The notes beneath the pieces were generated by a model. It was given only the letters and a program-made list of their open reading frames with translations. It was not told the DNA's origin and did not search any database. Shown here piece by piece: positions 1-7,466 of a DNA stretch of 30,939 nt. Each line of letters starts with the position of its first letter. Position 1 is the first letter of the stretch. The stretch comes from Oscillospiraceae bacterium (GTDB taxonomy: Bacteria; Bacillota; Clostridia; Oscillospirales; UBA929). The DNA lies in the NCBI GenBank assembly GCA_031271325.1, contig JAISVY010000018.1, positions 1 to 30,939 of the forward strand, read 5' to 3'. The position numbers and the translations under genes are program-made.

Positions 1-900
1 TCGGACGGACGGCAGCGCCTTCCACATCGCGAGGGCGGCGACGGCGGCAAGACCGACCTTGATTCCGTGCGGCACGGGAGTTTTCCCTTCCATGCAGTAG
101 CGCATCTCCCAATAATGGGCGAGATGGTGCTCGGTGCCGGAGGCGGGGCGGCTGTCGCCATACAGGCTCATCGCGATGCCGCTGAGAATCAGCCCCTCGG
201 TAATGCTCTCGATCACGCCCGGCTCGCGCCCGGCGGCGCGGGACGCGCCCTCGATGCATTTTTGCAGGGCGCCTTCCACCAGAGCCACGATTTCCTCCGG
301 CATCTCCTCACCGGTCATCAGGCGGGAGAGCCGCCAGTCGGCGAGCGCCGTGATCTTTCCCAGCATATCGCCAAGCCCCGAGGCGATCATCGTCAGCGGC
401 GCGTTCTTCAAAACGCCGGTGTCGCAGAAGATAGCGACCGGGCACTGGGTGGGCGGCGTGACTTTCAGCCCGCGAAACAGCATGGCCGAGCCGAGCGAGG
501 CGTAACCGTCCATTGACGGCGCGGTCCCGACAATCGCCGAGGGACGGGAGACTTTCGCTCCGACAAAGGTGCAGAGATCGTTAATGACCCCGCTTCCGAT
601 CCCCAAAATCAAGTCGATGTCGGGGGTGAACGCCGCCAGCAGCGTTCCGGCCGAGGCTTCGTCCGGCAGCGGCTCGTCTTGGGGAAGGCGGCATTCGCGC
701 ACCGTCAGCCCGGCGCGGCGTAAATGAGCCAGCAGCGCGTCGCCCGCGACACGGCGGGTATTCGGGTCGGTCACCGTCAGGATTGATTGGTAGCCTTGCG
801 AGAGCGCCCAGTCCGCGACGGTTTCGTTGACGCCTTCTCCAAGCGCGATATGGGGGACGATATGCGCGTACTTACCGAAAATACCGTACCCCTCCCTCAA
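1..900 (-). CDS. araM: sn-glycerol-1-phosphate dehydrogenase, AraM/EgsA family (3' end cut by window)
   Basis: Reverse-strand translation is open from about 900 to base 1 and runs off the window, so the C-terminus is missing. Visible family motifs are the nucleotide-binding GIGSGVINDL, then TAPSMDGYAS, GLGDMLGK, SRPASGTEHHLAH and PHGIKVG, the last two holding the His ligands of the metal site. The family reduces dihydroxyacetone phosphate to sn-glycerol 1-phosphate with NAD(P)H; Bacillus AraM feeds prenylated glycerol phosphate synthesis. The start is unclear. No ATG lies near the expected N-terminus. TTG at 898-900 is used here, an in-frame ATG lies at 940-942, and a strong GAGGGAGGGG at 889-898 precedes an in-frame ATT at 880-882. 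Every option except ATT overlaps the end of purL by 29 nt or more, so the two genes are probably translated from one mRNA. Other iron-dependent alcohol dehydrogenases are possible but the motif set favours G1PDH. Confidence 0.85.
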   Translation of the reverse strand, partial: MREGYGIFGKYAHIVPHIALGEGVNETVADWALSQGYQSILTVTDPNTRRVAGDALLAHLRRAGLTVRECRLPQDEPLPDEASAGTLLAAFTPDIDLILGIGSGVINDLCTFVGAKVSRPSAIVGTAPSMDGYASLGSAMLFRGLKVTPPTQCPVAIFCDTGVLKNAPLTMIASGLGDMLGKITALADWRLSRLMTGEEMPEEIVALVEGALQKCIEGASRAAGREPGVIESITEGLILSGIAMSLYGDSRPASGTEHHLAHYWEMRYCMEGKTPVPHGIKVGLAAVAALAMWKALPSVR

Positions 901-3900
901 ACACCGGCTGCTGTTTGTTGCCGGGGATGTTCTTGCCCACATAGAACCCGGCGCGTTCCGAGTGCGCCATCTTGCCCAGCACACGCCCGTCGGGGCTGGT
1001 CACGCCCTCGATCGCCAGCGCCGAGCCGTTCGGGTTGATGAAGGTGGACATGCCGGGCGTGCCCTTGACATCGCAGTATTGGAAGGCGATCTGCCCGTTG
1101 CGGATCAGGTCTTCGGCGACTTCCCCGGCGATGAACCGCCCCTCCCCGTGGGAGATCGGGACGGTGTGGATCTCGCCCGGAGCGCACCGGGACAGCCACG
1201 GCGACAGCACCGAGGACACGCGGGTGTGGACATACCGCGCCTGATGCCGCCCGATCGCGTTGAACGTCAGCGTCGGGCAGGTGTCGTCGACGTCGATGAT
1301 GTCTCCGTACGGGACAAGCCCCAGCTTTACAAGCGCTTGGAACCCGTTGCAAATGCCTAAAATCAGCCCGCCGCGCCGGTGCAGCAGGTCGCGCACCACG
1401 TCGGTCAGGCGCGGGTTGCGGAAAAACGCGGCGATGAATTTCCCCGAACCGTCCGGCTCGTCGCCGCCCGAAAACCCGCCGGGGAACACCAGCATCTGCG
1501 CCTTTTGCAAAACACGCTCCAACGCTTCGACCGACTGCTCCAGCCAGTCCGGGCGGAGGTTGCGCACCACCAGCATCTCGGCGGACGCGCCGGCTGCTTC
1601 CAGCGCCGCCGCCGTGTCGTATTCGCTGTTGGTACCGGGGAAGACGGGAATCACGGCCAGCGGGCGGGCGCTGAGCAGGTGTACGGGCGGGGCGGCGCGG
1701 CGTCCGTGGTCGAGCGCGGGCACCGGCTCGTCCGGGGTCTTGGCTTCGGTGGGGAACACCCCTTCCAGCGGCTTCCACCACGCGGTATACAGGCTCTCGA
1801 TCGGGATAAACGAGCTTCCGAGCTGAATCTCCGACTTTTGCTGCACAACGCCCAGCACGCGTTCCCCTTCCAAGCGCTGAATCCCCTCAAAGACAATACT
1901 GCCCCAAGACGTGCGAAACAAACCGTCATCGTACAGCTCCGGCACCACGCGTACGCCAAGCCCGGACAGGCACATATGCGCGAGCGCGCCGGCCGCGCCG
2001 CCCTTTTCGCAAGCGTAGGCGCTCAGTACCGCGCCCTGCTTGATATACCCGTACAGGCGCTCCCACATGTCCATAAGCCCGGAGAATTCCGGCAGACCGT
2101 CGGCTCCGGCGGGCGCTTCCATCAGATAGACGGTCGAACCGCTGCGGGCGAAGTGGGAGGGGATGACACGCGCCGCGGGCGAGGTTGCGACGGCAAAGCT
2201 GACCAGTGTGGGCGGCACGTCGATCCTGCCGTCTTCGCCTTCAAACGTGCCCGACATCGAATCTTTCCCGCCGATCGCCGCGATCGAAAGCCCCATCTGC
2301 GCCCAAAAAGCGCCCAGCACCGCGGCCATCGGGGTTCCCCACCGCTTTGGATCGCGCCCCGGGCGGGGAAAATACTCCTGTAGGGTGAGGTACGCGTCTC
2401 GCGGGGAACAGCCCGCCGCGACCAGCTTCGCGACGCTGGTCACCACGCTGAACACGGCGCTGCCGAACGGATCCTCTATCTCCGGGTCAAAGGCGTAGGA
2501 CATCACGCTGGCCGTGCGGCTACCCGGCGCGGGAATCAGCGCCGCCGACACCTGCTCCGGCGCGGAGGAGGCAAGCCCGCCGTACGGGGCGAGTACGCTG
2601 CCCGCGCCGACCGACGCGTCAAAGCGTTCGGCAAGCCCCTGCTGTGAGCAGAAGTTCAGGTCGGACGCCAGCAGCAGCAGGCGCTCCGCCGGGGTTTTGG
2701 AGGCATCGTCCCACACCGGCGTTTTTGCCGGCGCGGGTTTGTCTATTGTTACCTTCGCGCGCTTCTTCGCGCCCGCCGAGTTGAGAAAGTCGCGGGAGAT
2801 GCTGACGATCTCCTCGCCCTCCCACTCCATCGACAGGCGGCGGTCGCCGGTCACGACGGCCACCGTCGTGCAGGCGAGGTTTTCTTTGTCGGCTTCGAGA
2901 CAGAAGGCGGGCGCGTCCTCCGGGGCGCAGACCACCGCCATACGCTCCTGCGATTCGGAGATGGCGAGTTCGGTGCCGTCCAGCCCGTTGTATTTTTTTG
3001 GGATGCGGTCGAGGTAGATGCGAACGCCGTCGGCCAGTTCCCCAATTGCGACGGCCACGCCGCCCGCGCCGAAATCGTTGCAGCGTTTGATCAGCCGCGC
3101 GGCGCGTTCCTTGCGGAAAAGCCGCTGGAGCTTGTGTTCCTCCGGCGCGTTGCCCTTCTGCACCTCGGCGGAACACGTTTCCACCGAAGACCCGGTGTGT
3201 GTGCGAGAGCTTCCGGTCGCGCCGCCGATGCCGTCGCGCCCTGTGCGACCGCCGACCAGCAGGATCATGTCGCCCGGCTGCGGTTCTTTGCGCACGACAT
3301 GGTTCGCGGGCGCGGCGCCCGCCACGGCGCCGATTTCCATGCGCTTGGCGGCGTAGCCGGGGTGATATATCTCACGCACGTGGGTGGTCGCGATGCCGAT
3401 TTGGTTGCCGTAGGAACTGTAGCCCGCCGCCGCCGTGGTGGTCAGCCGCCGCTGGGGCAGTTTTCCGGGTATGGTATCCGACACCGGCGCGCGCGGGTCG
3501 GCGGAACCGGTGACGCGCATGGCTTGGTAGACGAACACCCGCCCCGACAGCGGGTCGCGGATCGCGCCGCCGATGCAGGTCGCAGCGCCGCCGAACGGCT
3601 CGATCTCGGTCGGATGGTTGTGCGTCTCGTTTTTGAACATCAGGAGCCAATGCTGCGGTCCCGATTCGGTATCGACCACCACTTTAACCGAGCAGGCGTT
3701 GACCTCCTCGGAGCGGTCGAGGTGCGGCAGCATTCCTTCTTTATCCAAATGCTTCATCGCGGCGGTCGCGATCCGCATCAGGGTGACGGGCTTATCCGGG
3801 TCGCGCACGGAGAGGAACAGCTCATACGCCGCTTGCACGCGCCCGTCGGCGATCGAGACGGGCGACAGCTCGGTTTGGAATGTGGTGTGCCGGCAATGGT

Positions 3901-4570
3901 CAGACCAGTAGGTGTCGAGCGCGCGAACCTCGGTCACCGTCGGTTCGCGCCGTTCGGCACGGAAATAATCGCGCATACAAAGCACGTCCGCGTCGTCCAT
4001 CGCGAGCCCCAGCTCCTCGCGCCAGCGGGGCAGCTCGCCGTCCGGCAGATTGATAAACCCTTCCAGCGTTTTGACCGGAGCGGGTTTTGGATAATCCCTC
4101 GCAAGCGTTTCCGGCTTTTCCGGGCTTGCGAGACCGCTTTCGACCGGGTTGACGACATAGCGGGACACCTTGCGGTAGCCCTCGTCGTCCGTGCCGTCCA
4201 GCGCCAGCACGGTGGCGCACCGCACGGCGGGCAGGTCGCCGCCCAGCAAAAGCTGTATGCACTGACCGCAGGAATCCGCCCGCATATCGTATTGACCGGG
4301 CAGCGCTTCGTACGCCAGCAGTTTTGCCGTAACGGGCAGCGCGGGCAGGCGCTCCCGGTAGACCAGATCGGCGGGCGGGTCGGAGAACACCACAGGCAGA
4401 CAGCGCTCAAACTCCTTCTCGCTCAGCCCCTGCACGTCGTACCGGAGAAAAACGCGCAAGCCGCGCAGCTTGACGCCCAAGAAACCGGTGATATCCCGCA
4501 TCAGCGTCTCCGCCGCTACGTCAAACCCGGCTCTCTTTTCCACAAAAACGCGAAAAACCCGATCGTTCAA
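872..4570 (-). CDS. purL: phosphoribosylformylglycinamidine synthase, single-chain
   Basis: Converts FGAR, glutamine and ATP to FGAM in purine synthesis (cytosol). At 1232 residues it is the fused type that carries PurS-like, synthetase and glutamine amidotransferase parts in one chain, rather than separate PurS/PurL/PurQ. Visible pieces are the FGAR/ATP region with SDHCRHTTF and KNETHNHPTEIEPFGGAATC in the first third, a second PurM-like half, and the C-terminal amidotransferase with VIPVFPGTNSEYD, GICNGFQ (nucleophile Cys about 1074) and AHSER (His about 1203, Glu about 1205). The start is TTG at 4568-4570, preceded by AGGGGGG at good spacing. A promoter lies at 4623-4650. The 3' end overlaps the glycerol-phosphate dehydrogenase. 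purH lies in the same window but in a separate transcription unit. Confidence 0.96.
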   Translation of the reverse strand: MNDRVFRVFVEKRAGFDVAAETLMRDITGFLGVKLRGLRVFLRYDVQGLSEKEFERCLPVVFSDPPADLVYRERLPALPVTAKLLAYEALPGQYDMRADSCGQCIQLLLGGDLPAVRCATVLALDGTDDEGYRKVSRYVVNPVESGLASPEKPETLARDYPKPAPVKTLEGFINLPDGELPRWREELGLAMDDADVLCMRDYFRAERREPTVTEVRALDTYWSDHCRHTTFQTELSPVSIADGRVQAAYELFLSVRDPDKPVTLMRIATAAMKHLDKEGMLPHLDRSEEVNACSVKVVVDTESGPQHWLLMFKNETHNHPTEIEPFGGAATCIGGAIRDPLSGRVFVYQAMRVTGSADPRAPVSDTIPGKLPQRRLTTTAAAGYSSYGNQIGIATTHVREIYHPGYAAKRMEIGAVAGAAPANHVVRKEPQPGDMILLVGGRTGRDGIGGATGSSRTHTGSSVETCSAEVQKGNAPEEHKLQRLFRKERAARLIKRCNDFGAGGVAVAIGELADGVRIYLDRIPKKYNGLDGTELAISESQERMAVVCAPEDAPAFCLEADKENLACTTVAVVTGDRRLSMEWEGEEIVSISRDFLNSAGAKKRAKVTIDKPAPAKTPVWDDASKTPAERLLLLASDLNFCSQQGLAERFDASVGAGSVLAPYGGLASSAPEQVSAALIPAPGSRTASVMSYAFDPEIEDPFGSAVFSVVTSVAKLVAAGCSPRDAYLTLQEYFPRPGRDPKRWGTPMAAVLGAFWAQMGLSIAAIGGKDSMSGTFEGEDGRIDVPPTLVSFAVATSPAARVIPSHFARSGSTVYLMEAPAGADGLPEFSGLMDMWERLYGYIKQGAVLSAYACEKGGAAGALAHMCLSGLGVRVVPELYDDGLFRTSWGSIVFEGIQRLEGERVLGVVQQKSEIQLGSSFIPIESLYTAWWKPLEGVFPTEAKTPDEPVPALDHGRRAAPPVHLLSARPLAVIPVFPGTNSEYDTAAALEAAGASAEMLVVRNLRPDWLEQSVEALERVLQKAQMLVFPGGFSGGDEPDGSGKFIAAFFRNPRLTDVVRDLLHRRGGLILGICNGFQALVKLGLVPYGDIIDVDDTCPTLTFNAIGRHQARYVHTRVSSVLSPWLSRCAPGEIHTVPISHGEGRFIAGEVAEDLIRNGQIAFQYCDVKGTPGMSTFINPNGSALAIEGVTSPDGRVLGKMAHSERAGFYVGKNIPGNKQQPVFEGGVRYFR

Positions 4571-4603
4571 AAGCCCGCCCCCCTAAAACTATGTGAAAAC
4601 GCC

Positions 4604-4632
4604 TTGTACTTTCCCAACGTTTATTATATAAT
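4604..4632 (+). promoter_or_regulatory. radC promoter
   Basis: TTGTAC (4604-4609), a 17-nt spacer and TATAAT (4627-4632) on the plus strand. Transcription would start near 4639, just before the AAGGAGG at 4651-4657 that serves radC. It overlaps the divergent purL promoter, so both cannot be occupied by polymerase at once. Confidence 0.7.
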
Positions 4633-4644
4633 AAAACTTGGGAA
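4611..4644. promoter_or_regulatory. 34-bp palindrome in the purL/radC promoters (candidate operator)
   Basis: TTCCCAA (4611-4617) and TTGGGAA (4638-4644) are perfect inverted arms. They are placed exactly symmetrically around the self-complementary 12-mer at 4622-4633 that contains both -10 elements. Only two base pairs of the 17-bp half-site mismatch. The arms lie in the spacer regions of the two promoters, a natural place for a dimeric regulator. The regulator is unknown; the arms do not resemble the Bacillus PurR box. Confidence 0.5.
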
Positions 4645-4650
4645 TGTCAA
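4623..4650 (-). promoter_or_regulatory. purL promoter
   Basis: On the minus strand TTGACA (4650-4645), a 16-nt spacer and TATAAT (4628-4623) match the sigma-A consensus. The -10 overlaps the -10 of the radC promoter by two bases. The expected start near 4616 gives a leader of about 45 nt, too short for a riboswitch. Confidence 0.75.
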
Positions 4651-4665
4651 TAAGGAGGCGGGGTC

Positions 4666-5349
4666 ATGGATAAATCTAACATGCGGCAGCATGAACGTGT
4701 ATTCCATGAAAGTTTCCATTGCCCCTCTTTTCTGGAAGAGCTGCAACCGCACGAACAGATCGAGCTGCTGCTTTCGTTTACGACAAACCGGCAGGATACC
4801 AAAGAAATCAGCCGCCGCCTGATCAAGCGGTTTCGCAACCGGCGGGGCGTTCTGGAAGCCGATTACGAGAGTCTGATCTCCGTGAGCGGCGTGGGTAAGA
4901 AGACGGCGCTTTTGATTATGCTGGCGGGCGAACTTGCCCGCGAGTATGACGCGGAGACGCTGAATGATCCGCAGTGGCAGCTTACCCAAGACCGTGTCGA
5001 GCGTTATGTGACCGAGCAGATCGGCAGAAAAAAGAAAGAGTGTTTCCTCGTCGTCTGTCTCGACGCGAAATACCGCATTATCTGCAAGCAAATTATGGCA
5101 GAGGGCAGCGCGACGACCGTCACCGTCCTGAAGCGCGACATCGTAAAAAAGGCGCTTGTCTGCGAAGCGGCCAGTATCTTGATCGGGCACAACCATCCGC
5201 GCGGAACGCCGATGCCGTCCAAGAAAGACATCGAAGCCGCATCGGCGATCAAAGAGACGCTGGAAGGGTTCAGTATTCATCTCTACGCGTTTGTCATCGC
5301 GGGCGAATGCGGCGAGACGTATTCAGTGCTGCGGAGCGGCTTGGTGTAG
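4666..5349 (+). CDS. radC: RadC family protein (JAB/MPN+ domain)
   Basis: 227 residues, the usual RadC length. An N-terminal UPF0758 helical part includes a helix-hairpin-helix (about 70-86, SVSGVGKKTA). The C-terminal JAB domain has the metal-site motif HNHPRGTPMPSKKD (His175, His177, Asp188). Named RadC for an old E. coli repair locus, but a direct repair role is doubtful; the fold predicts a zinc-dependent hydrolase. The usual LDHIIIG after the catalytic motif is here LYAFVIAG, a mild divergence. The start is ATG with AAGGAGG 8 nt upstream. It is divergent from purL, and its 3' end overlaps the convergent CPBP gene by 27 bp. Confidence 0.92.
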   Translation: MDKSNMRQHERVFHESFHCPSFLEELQPHEQIELLLSFTTNRQDTKEISRRLIKRFRNRRGVLEADYESLISVSGVGKKTALLIMLAGELAREYDAETLNDPQWQLTQDRVERYVTEQIGRKKKECFLVVCLDAKYRIICKQIMAEGSATTVTVLKRDIVKKALVCEAASILIGHNHPRGTPMPSKKDIEAASAIKETLEGFSIHLYAFVIAGECGETYSVLRSGLV

Positions 5350-6126
5350 CGAACGCCGCCGCTCGCCGAGCATGGCGAACGTCACGACGGCGCCGCCGCC
5401 CAGCAGGCAGGCGGCAAGCCCCACGGCATGGCGAGGCAGGGGGATCGACAGTTCGCTGTAGGCGTTGAACGCCATATGCAGAATGATCGGGGCAAGCAGC
5501 GTCCCGCTCCGGCGGTAGACCAGCCCCAAAACAATCCCGGCAGGCAATACATAGATCATCTGCAATTTCGTACCGTGGAACGCGGCAAAAAAAACCGCCT
5601 GCCACAGGACAGCGAACCCCGGAGAAAACCCCCGCAGCAGAAACCGCTGCGTAAGCCCCCGGAAGACGACCTCCTCCGCAAGCGGCGCGGCAATCACCGT
5701 ACACAGCAGTTTCACCGCCAGCCCCGCCTCCCCCAGAGGATCGGACACACCCCCGGTATGCTCCGCGAACCAGTCCGCGGGCAGAGGGAGCAGCAGTATC
5801 AGCGCGGTCAGCGCCAAGTTCAGCCCCAACCCGATTTCTATCATCGCCGCGACACTCGGCAAACGGGGACGGGCGGTTCCGACAAACCGCAAAAGCGGCG
5901 TTCCCCGGAAGATCAGCGCGAATATAATCAGCGTCAGGGCGGCGCTTCCGATCAACAGCCACGGCTGCGCGTTCCGCAGAGCCAGACGCGCCCGGTTTTC
6001 GGCAAATATATCTTCCGTCCCGGAACGCGCCAAAAGACCCGCGACGGCGTACACCGCCGTCCGCACGGCGGTATACAGCGTGGGCGGGAACAGCGCGAAC
6101 AGCAGGGCTGTCAGTTTATTGGGCAT
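5323..6126 (-). CDS. CPBP family intramembrane glutamic endopeptidase
   Basis: 267 residues, strongly hydrophobic, with about seven or eight predicted membrane segments. It carries the three CPBP (Abi/Rce1) motifs: EEVVFRG (Glu151-Glu152, Arg156), FFAAFHG (His184) and HMAFN (His217, Asn221). Members are membrane-embedded proteases or putative ones, with roles from CAAX processing to bacteriocin immunity; the substrate here is not known. The start ATG at 6124-6126 has only a weak purine-rich site (GGAAG) upstream. The gene starts 39 bp from the divergent regulator at 6166, so the two may be functionally linked. The C-terminus overlaps radC by 27 bp tail to tail. Confidence 0.88.
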   Translation of the reverse strand: MPNKLTALLFALFPPTLYTAVRTAVYAVAGLLARSGTEDIFAENRARLALRNAQPWLLIGSAALTLIIFALIFRGTPLLRFVGTARPRLPSVAAMIEIGLGLNLALTALILLLPLPADWFAEHTGGVSDPLGEAGLAVKLLCTVIAAPLAEEVVFRGLTQRFLLRGFSPGFAVLWQAVFFAAFHGTKLQMIYVLPAGIVLGLVYRRSGTLLAPIILHMAFNAYSELSIPLPRHAVGLAACLLGGGAVVTFAMLGERRRSLHQAAPQH

Positions 6127-6136
6127 CGTTCATACT
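6108..6136 (+). promoter_or_regulatory. possible promoter of the AAA+ regulator gene
   Basis: CTGTCA (6108-6113), a 17-nt spacer and CATACT (6131-6136). It is a moderate match to the sigma-A consensus and lies over the 5' end of the divergent protease gene. Confidence 0.35.
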
Positions 6137-6165
6137 ACTTCCACTTCAGATGGGGGATGTTTTTG

Positions 6166-7350
6166 ATGGACTATCAACAGGCGGAACAAGACCTCATGCT
6201 GGGGATCTTGGAAGCCTTGCCTTGCCCGACGGCGCTGTTGAACCGCGGCGGGCAGACGGTGTACGTGAACAGCCGGTTCTGCCCCGTTGACATGGGCGGC
6301 GTGGATTTCTCCGCCCTCCCCGAAGTGAAAACGGCGCTGGACGGCATCGGGCAATCCGCGTTCCGCACGGAGCTTCGCACGGAGGACGGGAACGCTCCGG
6401 GGCTGATGGAAGCGTATCCGGTGCGTGTGGAGGAAGCGCTGGTCGGAGCGCTGGTGATGTTCCGCCCCGATCCGGTCAAAGAAGAGTTCACGGCCGACGC
6501 GCTGCCCACCGTCAGCGCCGCGATGACGGCGGTTTGGGACCGTTTACAGCGGCTTTCGATGCTGAATACGCCGGTTCTGTTGCTGGGAGAAGGCGGCGTC
6601 GGAAAGGGCGACTTCGCGCGCGCGCTGCATCGGCTCAGCCATAAGCAAAACGCCCCGTTTGTCACCGTGACGCGCCGGGATACCCCGCAGCGCCTGCTGG
6701 AAGCGGCGGCGGAGGCCGCCGACGGCACCCTGTTCTGCGAACAGATCGACACATGGGACAAACCGCTGGTACGCGAGGCGGCAAACCTCTATATCTCGCG
6801 CCATATGGTGCTGGAACTGGAGGTAAAGCCGCTGAACGCGCGGCTGATGGCTTCCGCCGCGCCGGAGCTTGCGGAGAAGGTGAAGCGCGGCGAGTTCCCG
6901 GACGACCTGTACAGCCGGATGAACATCATGCCCGTCTTCATTCCGCCCCTTCGGGACAGACCGGAGGACATCCCTCCGGCGGCGCAGCGTTTCGCGCTCG
7001 CCCACGCCGCCGGTTTGGAGAAGGATATACAGGGCTTTTCCGACGAGGCGCGGGAGGTTTTAAGCCATCAGGACTGGCCGGAAAACTTGAACGGGCTTCG
7101 CGCCGCAGTTGCCGAAGCCGTTGACGCGTGCCCCGGCGGGATTATCCAGGTGTCCGCCTTGGGCGGGCTGTTTCGCGCCGACGCGCCGGGCGGCTCCCTG
7201 CGGAAGATCAAAACGGCGTACGAGCGCGACCACATCCGGGCGCTGCTGAACGCCTACGGTCACACGGTGGACGGCAAACGCAAAGCGGCGGCCGAGATGG
7301 GCATCAGTCTCTCGACGCTGTACCGCATTTTGGGTTCGAGAAATTTGTAG
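6166..7350 (+). CDS. PAS/AAA+/Fis-type transcriptional regulator, degenerate sigma54-activator family
   Basis: 394 residues from ATG 6166, chosen because GGGGGA sits 8 nt upstream; an in-frame ATG at 6157 is too close to that site. The frame stays open far upstream, but that part lies antisense to the protease. An N-terminal PAS-like domain (about 11-100) is followed by an AAA+ domain with Walker A GEGGVGKGD (141-149), GTLFCEQID where the family has GTLFLDEI (187-195), the arginine-finger region YSRMN (249-253) and PPLRDRPEDIP. A Fis-like helix-turn-helix (about 350-390, ISLSTLYRILG) ends the protein. The GAFTGA loop that contacts sigma54 is absent and the Walker B acid is replaced by Cys. 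It therefore probably acts with sigma70-type polymerase, as TyrR does. The signal is unknown. Confidence 0.82.
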   Translation: MDYQQAEQDLMLGILEALPCPTALLNRGGQTVYVNSRFCPVDMGGVDFSALPEVKTALDGIGQSAFRTELRTEDGNAPGLMEAYPVRVEEALVGALVMFRPDPVKEEFTADALPTVSAAMTAVWDRLQRLSMLNTPVLLLGEGGVGKGDFARALHRLSHKQNAPFVTVTRRDTPQRLLEAAAEAADGTLFCEQIDTWDKPLVREAANLYISRHMVLELEVKPLNARLMASAAPELAEKVKRGEFPDDLYSRMNIMPVFIPPLRDRPEDIPPAAQRFALAHAAGLEKDIQGFSDEAREVLSHQDWPENLNGLRAAVAEAVDACPGGIIQVSALGGLFRADAPGGSLRKIKTAYERDHIRALLNAYGHTVDGKRKAAAEMGISLSTLYRILGSRNL

Positions 7351-7356
7351 ATCGAA

Positions 7357-7458
7357 GTGTTGAAAATTGCGTGTTCGCCGGCAGGCGAACGAACGAAGCG
7401 CTTGCGAACAGGCGCCTGTGGCGCGGCATCGCAAGCCGGAGTGGGCAATTTTCAACAT
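7357..7458 (+). repeat. structured repeat, copy A (three-way-junction palindrome)
   Basis: The 74-bp core at 7371-7444 is 67/74 identical to the reverse complement of 8338-8411. Hairpin 1 is GTTCGCC/GGCGAAC (7373-7379 with 7384-7390). Hairpin 2 is GCTTGCGA/TCGCAAGC (7400-7407 with 7429-7436) capped by GCGCC-TGT-GGCGC (7412-7424). The core is closed by locus-specific 13-bp arms, TGTTGAAAATTGC at 7358-7370 and its complement at 7445-7457. It lies between the stop codons of two convergent genes and may also act as their shared terminator, though no clear T-run follows. Confidence 0.85.
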
Positions 7459-7466
7459 GCCCTAGA

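Noticed and set aside
4096..4132. CTCGCAAGC ... GCTTGCGAG inverted repeat inside purL
   Set aside because: A 9-bp stem in coding sequence within a linker region of PurL. It resembles the GCTTGCG stems elsewhere, but one occurrence in GC-rich coding DNA is weak evidence.
4571..4622. Purine riboswitch before purL
   Set aside because: The predicted leader is only about 45 nt and shows no three-way junction or conserved loop bases.
3134..4822. 562-residue plus-strand open frame
   Set aside because: It is an antisense shadow of purL, with no ribosome site or recognisable domain, and its end runs into radC in another frame.
5428..6165. Long upstream extension of the regulator reading frame (to 640 residues)
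   Set aside because: It is antisense to the CPBP protease, is rich in Arg/Gln/Pro as shadow frames in GC-rich DNA are, and the family N-terminus and ribosome site begin at 6166.
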